Shown: positions 26,949 through 39,030, numbered from the stretch's first letter. The stretch is 64,000 nucleotides of DNA from Enterococcus sp. RIT-PI-f (GCF_001297065.1 NZ_LHOX01000021.1:1-64000); one strand, 5' to 3'. A program made the numbers and translations. Notes: generated by a model from the sequence alone, not told the origin.

Positions 26949-27773
26949 TTATTTTTTGCGTTTTTTCTTGGGATTCAATGCTTTATTCAAAGCTCGTTCC
27001 CGTTCTCGTTCCTTACGGGCTGCTTCTTCACGTTCTTGGCGAATCTTGAATGGATTGTTCAAAATCATCGTTTGTACAACTTGGAAGGCATTTGAAACGA
27101 CCCAGTATAAGGATAGCCCGCTGGCAATATTGATCCCCATCAAAAGAATCATCAATGGCATCGCAAAATTCATGATTTTCAAACTCGCATTTGACTCTAC
27201 TTGGCTCATACTTGATAAATACGTACTAGCAAAAGTAAACAATGCCGCCAAAATCGGTAAAATGAAGTAAGGATCACGATCCCCCAATTGCAGCCACATA
27301 AATTTCCCTTCCTGCAAGGCAGGTACCCGCGAGATCGATTGCCATAATGCCATTAAAATCGGCATTTGAACCAACAAAGGCAAGCATCCAGCATAAGGAT
27401 TGACATTGTGTTCTGCATATAATTTTTGGGTTTCTTCTTTTAATTTACTTTGTGTTTCAGTATCTTTTGACGCATATTGTTGTTGCAATGCTTTGATTTT
27501 CGGCTGCAATTCTTGGGTCTTCCGCATGCTTTTCGTTTGGAAATGCATCAACGGCATCAAAATCACACGAATGATCAATGTAAAGAGAATAATCCCGATC
27601 CCGGCATTGCCAAATGATAAAGCTTTGATCGCCTCTGCAAAATAATACACGACATAGCGATCCCAAATTCCCGTGCTTTGCGCATTAACTTCACCTGTTG
27701 CACCACAGGCAGATAAAACAACTACTAATGAGAGAACTCCCAAAAGCAATAAGACGCGTTTTCCTTTTTTCAC
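26949..27773 (-). CDS. yidC: Membrane protein insertase YidC (lipoprotein form)
   Basis: A 274-residue insertase of the Oxa1/YidC family. A signal peptide ends at lipobox LSAC with C23 as the lipid-modified residue. Five membrane segments follow; the hydrophilic groove arginine lies in LIIRVILMP. The C-terminus is strongly basic, as in YidC2 types that contact ribosomes. It lies between rnpA and jag, the standard order. Whether this is the YidC1 or YidC2 paralogue cannot be told from one copy. Confidence 0.94.
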   Translation of the reverse strand: MKKGKRVLLLLGVLSLVVVLSACGATGEVNAQSTGIWDRYVVYYFAEAIKALSFGNAGIGIILFTLIIRVILMPLMHFQTKSMRKTQELQPKIKALQQQYASKDTETQSKLKEETQKLYAEHNVNPYAGCLPLLVQMPILMALWQSISRVPALQEGKFMWLQLGDRDPYFILPILAALFTFASTYLSSMSQVESNASLKIMNFAMPLMILLMGINIASGLSLYWVVSNAFQVVQTMILNNPFKIRQEREEAARKERERERALNKALNPKKKRKK

Positions 27774-27791
27774 GTAACTAATTCCTTTCTA

Positions 27792-28127
27792 TTACTGTAT
27801 GATTTTCGCAAGTTTCAGCACGTGCGCCAAGTTCGAATAAATTTCCTTTGAGGAACAAGCAGCCGTGCTTGGGCGCGCAATAATGATAAAATCGATCGCT
27901 GGTGAAATGCGCGGCTTCATATCGATCAAACTCGCACGAATCTTTCTTTTCACTTCATTGCGTTTGACCGCATTGCCAACTTTCTTTCCAACAGATAGAC
28001 CGACACGAAAATGCGGCTGTTCTTTCGGCAAGACATAGACCACGAATTTCCGATTTGCAAAAGAATTCCCTGTCTGGAAAACTTTTTGAAAATCTTGCTC
28101 TGATTTTACACGATAAGATTTTCTCAT
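27792..28127 (-). CDS. rnpA: Ribonuclease P protein component
   Basis: A 111-residue basic protein. It has the RNP signature NAVKRNEVKRKIR and the early SEQDFQKVFQTGNSFANRKFVVY segment. It is the protein cofactor of RNase P, which matures tRNA 5' ends. It lies 144 bases after rpmH and 18 bases before yidC in one operon. Confidence 0.95.
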   Translation of the reverse strand: MRKSYRVKSEQDFQKVFQTGNSFANRKFVVYVLPKEQPHFRVGLSVGKKVGNAVKRNEVKRKIRASLIDMKPRISPAIDFIIIARPSTAACSSKEIYSNLAHVLKLAKIIQ

Positions 28128-28271
28128 ATCGGTTCCTTCACTTCTTTCGATTATGCTTTATTACGTCCTTGAATACGTAACCACTCACTTGTCAATCATA
28201 CCATATTTGCCCTACATCAGGCACTAAATTCCTAAAAAACGGCATAAAAAAAACCACTGGCAAACAGTGGC

Positions 28272-28406
28272 TTATGCAGAAATAACCTTTCTGCCTTTAC
28301 GACGACGGCTAGCTAAAACACGACGTCCATTTTTAGTACTCATACGTTTACGGAATCCGTGAACTTTTTGACGTTTACGTTTATTTGGTTGATACGTTCT
28401 TTTCAT
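28272..28406 (-). CDS. rpmH: Large ribosomal subunit protein bL34
   Basis: A 44-residue, very basic protein. It begins [18 protein letters not shown] and ends [10 protein letters not shown], diagnostic for bL34. A GGAGGTGG site lies before the ATG. It is the first gene leftward from the origin and is read from a good promoter at 28458-28487, together with rnpA. Confidence 0.97.
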   Translation of the reverse strand: MKRTYQPNKRKRQKVHGFRKRMSTKNGRRVLASRRRKGRKVISA

Positions 28407-28457
28407 ATATTTCCACCTCCATTAGCAGCTTGCTTATGCGCACAGACATACTTTGAT

Positions 28458-28487
28458 AGTATAACGAGTCAAGCACTACTTTGTCAA
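28458..28487 (-). promoter_or_regulatory. rpmH operon promoter
   Basis: On the minus strand TTGACA (28487-28482), 18-base spacer, TATACT (28463-28458). Confidence 0.75.
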
Positions 28488-28515
28488 TAACAAGTTGCGC
28501 TAAATTTAGCTTCTT

Positions 28516-28859
28516 TTATCCACAATCTCGGTGAAATCCGTGTGTTTGCTGTTTATAACCAAAAATTGTGGAAAACTTTTTCCTCAGAGTTATTTCCTGC
28601 TTTTCCACAAATAAACAGCCTGTATAAAACTTATCCACATTTCAGTTTTTGTCTGTTGATAAGTATGGAAAATCCTTTTAATACCAACGCTTATATTATA
28701 CATTAGCGTGTGGATAACCTTTCTGATATTCAAGTTATCAACAGATAGAACTACCTTGTGGAAAACCCTATTTTGGATATGTGCCTTTCTTTTTTATTTT
28801 TATCCTACGGTGTGGAAAAGTATTTTTTTCTCACCTTTTTTAATTTAATCTGTGGAAAA
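28516..28859. other. oriC: oriC, left DnaA-box cluster (rpmH-dnaA)
   Basis: The 510-base gap between rpmH and dnaA holds no gene. It contains TTATCCACA at 28516 and 28631, TGTGGATAA at 28709, and near-boxes TGTTGATAA (28654), TTATCAACA (28735), and TGTGGAAAA or its complement at 28567, 28600, 28757, 28811 and 28851. With a second cluster after dnaA, this makes a bipartite Bacillus-type origin. The boxes are read directly; origin function follows from position and type. Confidence 0.9.
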
Positions 28860-28881
28860 CTTTTCCAATCCGTGCTATTTT
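28853..28881 (+). promoter_or_regulatory. Candidate dnaA promoter overlapped by a DnaA box
   Basis: TGGAAA (28853-28858), 17-base spacer and TATTTT (28876-28881) preceded by TGC. The DnaA-box variant TGTGGAAAA (28851-28859) covers the -35, as expected for autorepression by DnaA. The -35 is weak. Confidence 0.45.
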
Positions 28882-28916
28882 AGTTATATCTATTTTTAGT
28901 TATGGGAGGACAATTT

Positions 28917-30251
28917 ATGCCATCTGCTGATTCTATTTGGCAAGATCTGCAAAGATCCTTTAAAGAAGAGTTAAATCCAGCCAGTTACAGTGCTTGGATC
29001 GAAACTGCCAATGTCTTGTCTTTTGAAAAAAATCAGCTGCTGATTGAAGTACCCAGCGATCTTCATAAATCTTATTGGGAAAAAAATCTAGCTGCCAAAA
29101 TCGTCGAAATGGGATTTATGAGGACTGGTGAGGAATTGATTCCTAGTTTTGTGACTGTTGAAGAAGCTGAAGCACTAAAAACACCTGCAGCTTTGCAAAA
29201 AACGACCAACAATTCTGAAGAGCCGCCTAAAACTATTTTGAACGAAAAATATACATTTGATACCTTTGTCATCGGAAAAGGCAATCAAATGGCCCATGCT
29301 GCTGCCCTCGTTGTTGCTGAAGATCCTGGGTCTATTTATAATCCGCTGTTCTTCTATGGAGGGGTTGGTTTAGGTAAAACCCATTTGATGCACGCGATCG
29401 GTCATCAGATGCTCCTAAAACGACCAACAGCCAAAATCAAATATGTCAGTAGTGAAAACTTCACCAATGACTTCATCACTTCGATCCAAAAAAACAAAAT
29501 GGAAGACTTTCGCAACGAATATCGCAATGTCGATCTTTTACTCGTAGATGATATCCAATTTTTGGTGAATAAAGAAGGAACTCAGGAAGAATTCTTTAAT
29601 ACGTTTGAAGAGTTATACCGCAACAATAAGCAAATCGTCTTGACCAGTGATCGATTGCCCAACGAGATCCCTACTTTACCAGAACGTTTGGTTTCCCGTT
29701 TTGCTTGGGGATTATCGGTAGACATCACACCACCTGATTTAGAGACCCGTACGGCTATTTTACGGAAAAAAGCCGAAGCAGAGCGATTGGAGATACCTGA
29801 TGATACATTAAGTTATATTGCTGGGCAGATTGATTCGAATATCCGAGAACTCGAGGGAGCCTTAGTTAGGGTCCAAGCTTTTGCAACGATGCAAAATTCA
29901 GATATCACCACTAGTTTGGCAGCTGAAGCCATCAAAGCACTCAAATCAAGCCATGGGTCTACCCAAGTATCTATTCTACAGATCCAAGAAGAGGTGGCTA
30001 AATATTACCACATTCATGTGACTGACTTAAAAGGCAAAAAACGCGTCAAAGGTATTGTTGTTCCACGCCAGATCGCAATGTTCCTTTCAAGAGAACTCAC
30101 AGACAGTTCGTTACCAAAAATCGGCGGTGAATTCGGCGGTAAAGATCATACAACTGTCATTCATGCCCACGAAAAAATTCAACATTTGGTTGAAACAGAT
30201 GCCACGATCAAAAATGAGATTGCTGAAATCAAACACATTCTCTTCAGCTAA
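28917..30251 (+). CDS. dnaA: Chromosomal replication initiator DnaA
   Basis: A 444-residue AAA+ initiator. Domain I spans about 1-85, followed by a short linker. Domain III starts [19 protein letters not shown] with Walker [11 protein letters not shown] and Walker [10 protein letters not shown]; the arginine finger region is [10 protein letters not shown]. Domain IV contains the DnaA-box recognition signature [15 protein letters not shown]. The ATG at 28917 is preferred over 28902 because GGGAGG sits between them at proper spacing. DnaA boxes flank the gene on both sides. Confidence 0.97.
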   Translation: MPSADSIWQDLQRSFKEELNPASYSAWIETANVLSFEKNQLLIEVPSDLHKSYWEKNLAAKIVEMGFMRTGEELIPSFVTVEEAEALKTPAALQKTTNNSEEPPKTILNEKYTFDTFVIGKGNQMAHAAALVVAEDPGSIYNPLFFYGGVGLGKTHLMHAIGHQMLLKRPTAKIKYVSSENFTNDFITSIQKNKMEDFRNEYRNVDLLLVDDIQFLVNKEGTQEEFFNTFEELYRNNKQIVLTSDRLPNEIPTLPERLVSRFAWGLSVDITPPDLETRTAILRKKAEAERLEIPDDTLSYIAGQIDSNIRELEGALVRVQAFATMQNSDITTSLAAEAIKALKSSHGSTQVSILQIQEEVAKYYHIHVTDLKGKKRVKGIVVPRQIAMFLSRELTDSSLPKIGGEFGGKDHTTVIHAHEKIQHLVETDATIKNEIAEIKHILFS

Positions 30252-30253
30252 GC

Positions 30254-30346
30254 TGTGGATAATAAGGAAAAAACGTGAAAAGTTATCCACAAGTTATTCA
30301 CAGGCGTTTTCGTTGGTACTATCACGCTAAACTAAAGTTATCCACA
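30254..30346. other. oriC: oriC, right DnaA-box cluster (dnaA-dnaN)
   Basis: TGTGGATAA (30254-30262), TTATCCACA (30283-30291), TTATTCACA (30294-30302) and TTATCCACA (30338-30346) lie in 93 bases directly after dnaA. The last box points into the AT-rich unwinding region. Confidence 0.92.
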
Positions 30347-30400
30347 TTACTAACAAGCCTATTACTACTATTACTTTTATTTAATAACTATAAATTAAAG
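30347..30400 (+). other. Predicted DNA unwinding element with DnaA-trio repeats
   Basis: After the last DnaA box comes a short spacer and then CTATTACTACTATTACTT (30359-30376), six consecutive trinucleotides of the CTA/TTA type, which is the DnaA-trio pattern known from the B. subtilis basal unwinding system. It is followed by TTTATTTAATAACTATAAATT. This is the likely site where the two strands first open. Confidence 0.75.
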
Positions 30401-30410
30401 GAGTCCCGTT

Positions 30411-31541
30411 ATGAAACTAACTTTAAACCGCTCAGAATTCATGCAAGAACTACAAACTGTTCAACGTGCCATTTCAACAAAAACGACTATCCCGATTTTA
30501 ACAGGTGTCAAAATCACACTGACGGACCAAGGATTAACATTGACTGGCAGCAATGCTGATATTTCGATTGAAACATTTCTTAGTGCTGACAATGAGAAAG
30601 CCCAAATGAACATCGAACAAACAGGGGCGATCGTTCTTCAAGCACGCTTCTTCAGTGAAATCGTTCGTCGATTACCAGAAAGTACATTGACTTTAGAAGT
30701 ATTAGAAAACAACCAAGTGGCAATCACTTCCGGTAAAGCCAATTTTACGGTGAATGGCTTAGATGCAGATAGCTATCCACACTTACCAGTTGTTGAAAGC
30801 CAAAACGCCATCGAGATCCCGGGGCATATCCTAAACAAAATCGTGAGTGAAACAGTTTTTGCTGTTTCTCAACATGAAAGTCGCCCAATTTTGACTGGGG
30901 TCCATTTTGTTCTCGAGGATCAAAAACTACTCGCAGTTGCGACTGATTCACATCGTTTGAGCCAACGTGTGATCCCTCTAGACAGCGGTGACACGGCCTT
31001 CAATATTGTGATTCCTGGAAAAAGTTTGACTGAACTTTCTCGTTCATTGACAGATGAAGAAGAAGCGATCCAAATCAGTATCATGGATAATCAAGTCTTG
31101 TTCCAAACCAAAACAATGAAATTTTATTCACGTTTGTTAGAAGGAACGTACCCAGATACCAATCGTTTGATTCCTTCAAGTTTCAATACTGAAATCGAAT
31201 TTGTCGTCCCTGAACTGCTGCAAGCGATTGAACGGGCATCATTGCTTTCACACGAAGGGCGCAATAATATCGTACGTTTGGCTATTTCTGAAGAAGCAGT
31301 TGTTTTATATGGAAATTCTCCAGAAATCGGGAAAGTTGAAGAAGATCTGAACTTTGCCTCTGTGACCGGTGATCCATTGGAGATTTCTTTCAATCCAGAC
31401 TATATGAAAGCTGCTTTACGGGCTTTTGGTGATACAAGCATCGTCATTCGGTTTATTTCAGCGATCCGTCCATTTACTTTAGAACCAACAGAAAGCAAAG
31501 GTACGTTTATCCAACTGATCACGCCTGTCAGAACCAATTGA
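30411..31541 (+). CDS. dnaN: DNA polymerase III sliding clamp (beta subunit)
   Basis: A 376-residue protein with three repeated clamp domains of about 120 residues. It starts MKLTLNRSEFMQELQTVQRAIS, has the typical HESRPILTGVHF in domain 2, and ends with the conserved FIQLITPVRTN. It forms the ring that tethers polymerase and binds DnaA regulators. The start follows AAAGGAGTCCCG. It stands in the standard dnaA-dnaN-yaaA-recF-gyrBA order. Confidence 0.97.
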   Translation: MKLTLNRSEFMQELQTVQRAISTKTTIPILTGVKITLTDQGLTLTGSNADISIETFLSADNEKAQMNIEQTGAIVLQARFFSEIVRRLPESTLTLEVLENNQVAITSGKANFTVNGLDADSYPHLPVVESQNAIEIPGHILNKIVSETVFAVSQHESRPILTGVHFVLEDQKLLAVATDSHRLSQRVIPLDSGDTAFNIVIPGKSLTELSRSLTDEEEAIQISIMDNQVLFQTKTMKFYSRLLEGTYPDTNRLIPSSFNTEIEFVVPELLQAIERASLLSHEGRNNIVRLAISEEAVVLYGNSPEIGKVEEDLNFASVTGDPLEISFNPDYMKAALRAFGDTSIVIRFISAIRPFTLEPTESKGTFIQLITPVRTN

Positions 31542-31597
31542 TTTTCATGTCTTTTGAAAATCAATGAAATACGTAGTGAAAATGAATAAATCTATTT

Positions 31598-31630
31598 AAA
31601 GGGCTTAAAATCGTTTTTAAGCCCTTTTTT
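31598..31630 (+). terminator. dnaN terminator
   Basis: AAAGGGCTTAAAA and TTTTTAAGCCCTTT form a stem around TCG with a following T-run. Confidence 0.88.
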
Positions 31631-31761
31631 CTATTTTTGCTTATTTTTTATCTAAAAAGAGTAAGTCTTCTGAGAATCAAAAATATCCCGATGAATTTGT
31701 TTTCTGAGGCAAAAAAGAGTATAATAGAAGTACACATTCTGTGACGGAATTGAGGGAAATT

Positions 31762-32001
31762 ATGAAAAAGAAAATTTTTTTGGAAACAGAATACATGACC
31801 CTTGGACAAATGTTGAAAGAAGCTAGCGTGATTGGCAGCGGTGGACAAGCAAAGTGGTATTTAGCTGAACAAACCGTTTTGGTCGATGGAGAGCCTGAAA
31901 ATAGAAGAGGCCGTAAACTATATGCGGGAATGATGATCGAGCTGCCTGATGAGGGTACTTTTTTTATGGTCAAGAAAGAAGACAGCGATGCGGCTGAATG
32001 A
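31762..32001 (+). CDS. yaaA: S4-domain protein YaaA
   Basis: A 79-residue protein with an RNA-binding S4-like fold: TLGQMLKEASVIGSGGQAKWYL, VLVDGEPENRRGRKL and GMMIELPDEG. A GTG at 31741 is in frame, but GAGGGA lies 5 bases before the ATG at 31762, which was chosen. It overlaps recF by 14 bases. The protein is conserved between dnaN and recF in Firmicutes; a ribosome-assembly role has been proposed for the family. Confidence 0.9.
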   Translation: MKKKIFLETEYMTLGQMLKEASVIGSGGQAKWYLAEQTVLVDGEPENRRGRKLYAGMMIELPDEGTFFMVKKEDSDAAE

Positions 32002-33100
32002 GTTGCAAATCAAGAATTATCGCAATTATGAAACGTTGTCGCTGCACTTCAACAAAAACTTGGTCATTTTTTTAGGAGAGAATGCACAAGGGAAAACCAA
32101 TATCCTTGAAAGCATCTATGTTTTGGCAATGACCAAAAGCCATCGGACATCCAGCGAACAAGAGTTGATTCGCTGGGAAACGGACGGCGCCTATATTTCT
32201 GGTCTGGTAGATCGCGGACGTTCCACGATCCCGTTAGAATTATTTTTATCAAAAAAAGGGCGCAAAACCAAAGTCAATCATATTGAACAAAAAAAACTGA
32301 GTAGTTACATAGGACAATTGAATGTCATTTTATTTGCGCCAGAAGACTTATCTTTGGTCAAAGGAAGTCCGCAAGTGCGGCGCAAATTTCTTGATATGGA
32401 GATTGGACAGATCGATCCAATCTATTTGTATGATCTTGTTCAATATCAAACCGTCTTGAAACAAAGAAACCAATACTTAAAACAATTAGCTGAAAAGAAG
32501 CAGACTGATGAAGTTTATCTGGATGTACTGACCGAGCAATTGATTGATTTCGGCAGCAAAATCATCCTAGCTAGACAAAAGTTTGTCCAAAGACTGGGGT
32601 ATTGGGCCAATGCACTTCATCAAAAAATCAGTCAAGAAAAAGAAGTGCTGCAGATCAACTACTTATCGAATATTCCTGCAACTTGTCAAACGCTGCAAGA
32701 TATCCAGCAACACTTCACGCATTCTTTGGCACAAGTCAAAGAACGAGAAAGATTTCGTCAGATGACTTTAGTTGGACCGCATCGAGATGACTTAGATTTT
32801 TTGATCAACGATAAGGACGTGCAAACCTTTGGTTCCCAAGGGCAGCAACGCACGACAGCTTTAAGTGTCAAATTAGCTGAGATCGACTTAATGAAAGAAG
32901 AAACCGGTGAATATCCGGTATTGTTGTTAGATGACGTGATGAGTGAGCTGGATGATTCCCGCCAACTGCATTTATTGGCAACGATTGAAGGAAAAGTCCA
33001 GACATTTCTGACAACGACCACATTAGATCATGTAAAAGATAAAATGTCTGTAGAAGCAGAGATTTTTTATGTAGAGCAAGGACATATCAAAGGAGAATAG
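31988..33100 (+). CDS. recF: DNA replication/repair protein RecF
   Basis: A 370-residue SMC-like ATPase. It starts MRLNELQIKNYRNYETL, with Walker A GENAQGKTN and the ABC signature region FGSQGQQRTTALSVKLAE. Walker B is VLLLDDVMSELD. RecF with RecO and RecR loads RecA at gaps and stalled forks. An ATG at 31949 inside yaaA is in frame but lacks a ribosome site, and the family N-terminus begins at 31988. It lies 5 bases upstream of gyrB. Confidence 0.96.
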   Translation: MRLNELQIKNYRNYETLSLHFNKNLVIFLGENAQGKTNILESIYVLAMTKSHRTSSEQELIRWETDGAYISGLVDRGRSTIPLELFLSKKGRKTKVNHIEQKKLSSYIGQLNVILFAPEDLSLVKGSPQVRRKFLDMEIGQIDPIYLYDLVQYQTVLKQRNQYLKQLAEKKQTDEVYLDVLTEQLIDFGSKIILARQKFVQRLGYWANALHQKISQEKEVLQINYLSNIPATCQTLQDIQQHFTHSLAQVKERERFRQMTLVGPHRDDLDFLINDKDVQTFGSQGQQRTTALSVKLAEIDLMKEETGEYPVLLLDDVMSELDDSRQLHLLATIEGKVQTFLTTTTLDHVKDKMSVEAEIFYVEQGHIKGE

Positions 33101-33105
33101 ACTGA

Positions 33106-35055
<1,950 letters not shown>

Positions 35056-35078
35056 CCAATCGCAGAGGAGGAAACAGC

Positions 35079-37619
35079 TTGAGTGAAGCAAAACAAAATA
35101 TTCACGACGTCAATCTAACGAGTGAAATGCGTGAGTCCTTTATCGATTATGCGATGAGTGTTATCGTTGCAAGGGCTTTGCCAGATGTGCGAGATGGCTT
35201 AAAGCCAGTTCACCGCAGAATTTTGTATGGCATGAACGAATTGGGTGTAACGCCAGATAAACCACATAAAAAATCTGCCCGGATCGTCGGCGATGTAATG
35301 GGTAAATATCACCCTCATGGGGATAGTGCGATCTATGAATCAATGGTTCGTATGGCGCAGCCGTTTAGTTATCGCTATATGCTTGTTGATGGACATGGAA
35401 ACTTTGGCTCCGTCGACGGTGACGGCGCAGCTGCCATGCGTTACACCGAGGCCAGAATGAGTAAACTGGCGATGGAAATGTTGCGGGATATCAATAAAGA
35501 TACCGTTGACTTTCAAAGCAACTATGATGATACTGAACGGGAACCGGCTGTCTTACCTGCAAGATTCCCCAATTTACTGGTCAATGGAACAACGGGGATC
35601 GCGGTCGGCATGGCTACCAATATTCCGCCGCATAATTTGAATGAAGTGATTGCAGCTATCGATTTATTGATGGAGAATCCTGATGTAACTACGAGCGAAT
35701 TGATGGAAGTTCTGCCTGGACCCGATTTTCCTACTGGCGGGATCGTTATGGGGAAATCAGGTATCCGTCGCGCATACGAAACAGGGAAAGGTTCGATCAC
35801 TGTTCGTGGTAAAGTCGAAGTGACTGAAATGCCAAATGGCAAAGAAAGAATCTTAGTGACAGAATTGCCATACATGGTCAACAAAGCCAAACTGATCGAA
35901 CGAATCTCGGAACTGCATCGTGATAAGCGAATTGAAGGCATCACTGATTTGCGGGATGAATCGTCTCGAGAGGGGATGCGAATCGTTATTGATGTCCGCA
36001 GAGATGTCAGTGCATCAGTCATCTTGAACAATCTGTACAAAATGACAGCTTTACAGTCTTCTTTCGGCTTTAATATGCTTGCCATTGAAAAAGGCGTGCC
36101 GAAAATACTGAGTTTGAAACGAATTCTAGAAAATTATATCGAGCACCAACAAGAAGTTGTGACGCGTCGTACGCAATTTGATAAAAACAAAGCGGAAGCA
36201 CGCGCCCATATTTTGGAAGGGTTGCGGATCGCTCTTGATCATATCGATGAAATCATTGCGTTGATTCGTGCATCAGCTTCTGATGATATTGCCAAGACGA
36301 CCATGATGGAGCGTTTTGAATTATCGGAACGTCAAGCACAAGCGATCTTAGATATGCGTTTGCGGCGTCTGACCGGTTTAGAACGAGATAAAATCGAGAA
36401 TGAATACCAAAGTTTGTTAGAATTGATTGCTGATTTAACAGATATTTTGGCTCATCCGCATCGGGTATTAGAAATCATCCAAACAGAATTGCAGGAGTTA
36501 GGCCAACGTTTTGGTGATGCTCGCCGGACTGAATTACTTGTAGGTGAGGTACTCAGCCTTGAGGATGAAGACTTGATCGAAGAAGAAGAAATCGTTATAA
36601 CGTTGACTAATAATGGCTATATCAAACGAGTAGCAAATTCAGAATTCCGTGCGCAAAGACGTGGCGGCCGTGGTGTCCAAGGAATGGGCATTCACGATGA
36701 AGATTTTGTTCGAACGCTGCTATCATGTTCTACACATGATACGCTGCTCTTCTTTACCAATAAAGGCAAAGTCTACAAAGCCAAAGGGTATGAAATCCCT
36801 GAATATGGACGAGCAGCCAAAGGGATCCCTGTCATCAACTTGCTCGGTATTGACTCCAGCGAACGTATCGAAGCGATCATATCTGCTTCGGGTGGACCAC
36901 AAGAAGGACGTTACCTCTTCTTTACTACACGACTAGGAATCGTGAAGCGGACTTCAGTGACTGCGTTTGCGAACATTCGTGCCAACGGCTTGATTGCCAT
37001 CGGTTTGAAAGAAAATGATGAGCTGGTAAATGTGATTGAAACCCATGGGGAAGATAGAGTGATCATCGGTACGCATAAAGGGTATTCTGTCACATTCGAA
37101 GAAGCGTTGGTCCGCGATATGGGACGAACAGCTGCTGGTGTCCGTGGTATTCGTCTAAGAGAAGCAGATTATGTTGTTGGAGCTGCTGTGATCAAAGAAG
37201 ACAGTGAAGTCTTAGTGATCACAGAAAACGGCTATGGCAAACGCACCAAAGGCTCTGAGTACCCAGTCAAAGGTCGTGGCGGTAAAGGGATCAAAACAGC
37301 CAATATCACGCCTAAGAATGGCCCTCTTGCTGGATTAACGACTGTTTCTGGTGAAGAAGACATCATGGTCATCACCAATAAAGGTGTCTTGATCAGATTC
37401 AATGTAGCTTCTGTTTCGCAAACTGGCCGTGCCACATTGGGTGTACGCTTGATGAAGATGGAAAACGAAGCCAAAGTTGTAACAATGGCCACCGTAGAGC
37501 CTGAACCGCAATTGGACATAGCGACAGAGCGCGCGCAAGCCGAAGATACGTCTGTAATGAATCAGGCCGTTCAAGATTTAGCAGATAGTCAGGATACAGC
37601 GACAGATACGGAAGAATAA
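35079..37619 (+). CDS. gyrA: DNA gyrase subunit A
   Basis: An 846-residue cleavage-reunion subunit. The active-site tyrosine lies in [11 protein letters not shown], and the C-terminal beta-pinwheel contains the GyrA box QRRGGRG. The quinolone-resistance region reads [17 protein letters not shown], with wild-type serine and glutamate at the usual mutation sites, so no target-based fluoroquinolone resistance is predicted from it. The start codon is TTG after GAGGAGG. An acidic tail ([10 protein letters not shown]) ends the protein, followed by a strong terminator. Confidence 0.97.
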   Translation: MSEAKQNIHDVNLTSEMRESFIDYAMSVIVARALPDVRDGLKPVHRRILYGMNELGVTPDKPHKKSARIVGDVMGKYHPHGDSAIYESMVRMAQPFSYRYMLVDGHGNFGSVDGDGAAAMRYTEARMSKLAMEMLRDINKDTVDFQSNYDDTEREPAVLPARFPNLLVNGTTGIAVGMATNIPPHNLNEVIAAIDLLMENPDVTTSELMEVLPGPDFPTGGIVMGKSGIRRAYETGKGSITVRGKVEVTEMPNGKERILVTELPYMVNKAKLIERISELHRDKRIEGITDLRDESSREGMRIVIDVRRDVSASVILNNLYKMTALQSSFGFNMLAIEKGVPKILSLKRILENYIEHQQEVVTRRTQFDKNKAEARAHILEGLRIALDHIDEIIALIRASASDDIAKTTMMERFELSERQAQAILDMRLRRLTGLERDKIENEYQSLLELIADLTDILAHPHRVLEIIQTELQELGQRFGDARRTELLVGEVLSLEDEDLIEEEEIVITLTNNGYIKRVANSEFRAQRRGGRGVQGMGIHDEDFVRTLLSCSTHDTLLFFTNKGKVYKAKGYEIPEYGRAAKGIPVINLLGIDSSERIEAIISASGGPQEGRYLFFTTRLGIVKRTSVTAFANIRANGLIAIGLKENDELVNVIETHGEDRVIIGTHKGYSVTFEEALVRDMGRTAAGVRGIRLREADYVVGAAVIKEDSEVLVITENGYGKRTKGSEYPVKGRGGKGIKTANITPKNGPLAGLTTVSGEEDIMVITNKGVLIRFNVASVSQTGRATLGVRLMKMENEAKVVTMATVEPEPQLDIATERAQAEDTSVMNQAVQDLADSQDTATDTEE

Positions 37620-37635
37620 ATTTTTTCAGATTATA

Positions 37636-37673
37636 CAAAAAAACGAACCCACTTTTGGTTCGTTTTTTTTTTT
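37636..37673 (+). terminator. gyrA terminator
   Basis: AAAACGAACC and GGTTCGTTTT form a stem around CACTTTT, followed by a long T-run. Confidence 0.92.
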
Positions 37674-37744
37674 TGGTTCAATCACCATCTGTTTGCGTAA
37701 TTCTTTATGTAAGGAACAAAGTCGGTTGTATTTAGAATAACAGC

Positions 37745-37773
37745 TTGCAACTTGAACGTAAAAAGTGTATAAT
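37745..37773 (+). promoter_or_regulatory. rpsF-ssb-rpsR promoter
   Basis: TTGCAA (37745-37750), 17-base spacer, TATAAT (37768-37773). It lies about 85 bases upstream of rpsF. Confidence 0.8.
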
Positions 37774-37789
37774 AATTATTTGTGAGTAG

Positions 37790-37845
37790 TCTAACCAGGC
37801 CACTCTCTCTGCTCCTAGTCAACTAGGGGCCTAAGTCCACAGGGA
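37790..37845 (+). promoter_or_regulatory. Structured rpsF leader, candidate S6:S18 autoregulatory element
   Basis: The leader can fold into a two-part hairpin. AGGCC (37797-37801) pairs with GGCCT (37828-37832), and an inner CCTAG-TCAA-CTAGG stem-loop is separated from it by an asymmetric internal loop. S6:S18-binding leaders occur at this place in many Firmicutes. The expected CCG bulge was not clearly seen, so the assignment is tentative. Confidence 0.45.
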
Positions 37846-37857
37846 GGTGAAGAATCA

Positions 37858-38157
37858 ATGGAAAACACGAAATATGAAATTTTATACATCATTCGTCCAA
37901 ACATTGATGAAGAAGCTAAATCCGCATTGATTGCACGTTTTGATTCAATCTTAACTGATAACGGCGCTGAAGTTATCGAGTCTAAAGATTGGCAAAAACG
38001 CCGTCTAGCGTATGAAATGGATGGATTCCGTGAGGGTATCTATCACATCGTTAAAGTTTCTTCTTCAACAACTGCAAGTGCAATCAACGAATTTGACCGT
38101 CTTGCAAAAATCAATGATGACATTATCCGTCACATGATTGTCAAAGAAGAAGCATAA
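37858..38157 (+). CDS. rpsF: Small ribosomal subunit protein bS6
   Basis: A 99-residue protein. It contains [17 protein letters not shown] and [22 protein letters not shown], typical of bS6. It binds the 30S platform together with uS15 and bS18. It is first in the rpsF-ssb-rpsR operon and follows a strong GGGAGGTG site. Confidence 0.97.
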   Translation: MENTKYEILYIIRPNIDEEAKSALIARFDSILTDNGAEVIESKDWQKRRLAYEMDGFREGIYHIVKVSSSTTASAINEFDRLAKINDDIIRHMIVKEEA

Positions 38158-38160
38158 TAT

Positions 38161-38176
38161 TGTTTCACGTGAAACA
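38161..38176. other. parS site (perfect 16-mer)
   Basis: TGTTTCACGTGAAACA is an exact match to the Firmicutes parS consensus. It lies in the rpsF-ssb gap, about 8-9 kb to the right of the origin. It is the strongest predicted ParB loading site in the window. Confidence 0.92.
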
Positions 38177-38200
38177 AAAGCGATGAGGAGATGATGAACT

Positions 38201-38725
38201 TTGATTAACAATGTTGTACTAGTAGGAAGATTAACTAAAGATCCTGATTTACGTTACACTTCTAACGGCACGGGTGTCGCTACATTTACTTTGGCAGTAA
38301 ATCGTAATTTTACCAATCAAAGTGGTGAGCGCGAAGCTGATTTTATCAACTGCGTCATTTGGAGAAAACCAGCGGAAACCATGGCAAACTATGCACGTAA
38401 AGGGACATTGCTAGGGATCACTGGACGGATTCAAACACGTTCTTATGATAACCAACAAGGTCAACGTGTTTATGTAACAGAAGTCGTTGCTGATAACTTC
38501 CAATTATTAGAGTCAAGAAATGCTTCTGAGCAAAGACGGACATCTGACAGCGGCAGCAGCAATAACACTACGTATAATTCAAATAGTTCTTCTGGATTTG
38601 GTAACAATCAAAGCAATCAAACTCAATCCTCTCAACCATCAGGAATGCCTAGTTTTGATCGTGATAATTCCGATCCGTTCGGAAACGCATCAATCGACAT
38701 TTCAGACGATGATTTACCATTCTAA
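38201..38725 (+). CDS. ssb: Single-stranded DNA-binding protein
   Basis: A 174-residue protein. The OB fold (about 1-105) starts [21 protein letters not shown] low-complexity linker rich in Ser, Asn and Gln follows (about 110-160), and the acidic tip DISDDDLPF recruits repair proteins. The start codon is TTG. It lies between rpsF and rpsR, the usual place for the essential copy. Confidence 0.97.
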   Translation: MINNVVLVGRLTKDPDLRYTSNGTGVATFTLAVNRNFTNQSGEREADFINCVIWRKPAETMANYARKGTLLGITGRIQTRSYDNQQGQRVYVTEVVADNFQLLESRNASEQRRTSDSGSSNNTTYNSNSSSGFGNNQSNQTQSSQPSGMPSFDRDNSDPFGNASIDISDDDLPF

Positions 38726-38748
38726 GAAATTGATAGGAGGGAAATAGG

Positions 38749-38985
38749 ATGGCACAACAAAGAAGAGGCGGACGCAAACGTCGTAAAGTAGACTATATTG
38801 CAGCTAACCATATCGAACATATCGATTATAAAGATATCGAATTATTAAAACGTTTCATTTCAGAACGCGGTAAAATTTTGCCACGTCGTGTAACTGGTAC
38901 AGGCGCGAAAAACCAACGCAAACTTACCATTGCAATCAAACGCGCACGTATTATGGGATTACTTCCATTCGTAGGCGAAGAATAA
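38749..38985 (+). CDS. rpsR: Small ribosomal subunit protein bS18
   Basis: A 78-residue basic protein. It contains [39 protein letters not shown] and the ending [12 protein letters not shown], typical of bS18. It pairs with bS6. It ends the operon and is followed by a terminator. Confidence 0.97.
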   Translation: MAQQRRGGRKRRKVDYIAANHIEHIDYKDIELLKRFISERGKILPRRVTGTGAKNQRKLTIAIKRARIMGLLPFVGEE

Positions 38986-38996
38986 ATCGACTTCAA

Positions 38997-39030
38997 ATGA
39001 CAAGCTTCTTGAGAGGCTTGTCATTTTTTT
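38997..39030 (+). terminator. rpsR terminator
   Basis: ATGACAAGC pairs with GCTTGTCAT, followed by a T-run. Confidence 0.88.

Noticed and set aside
35079-37619. Fluoroquinolone-resistance mutation in gyrA
   Set aside because: Serine and glutamate at the usual positions in [12 protein letters not shown] are wild type.
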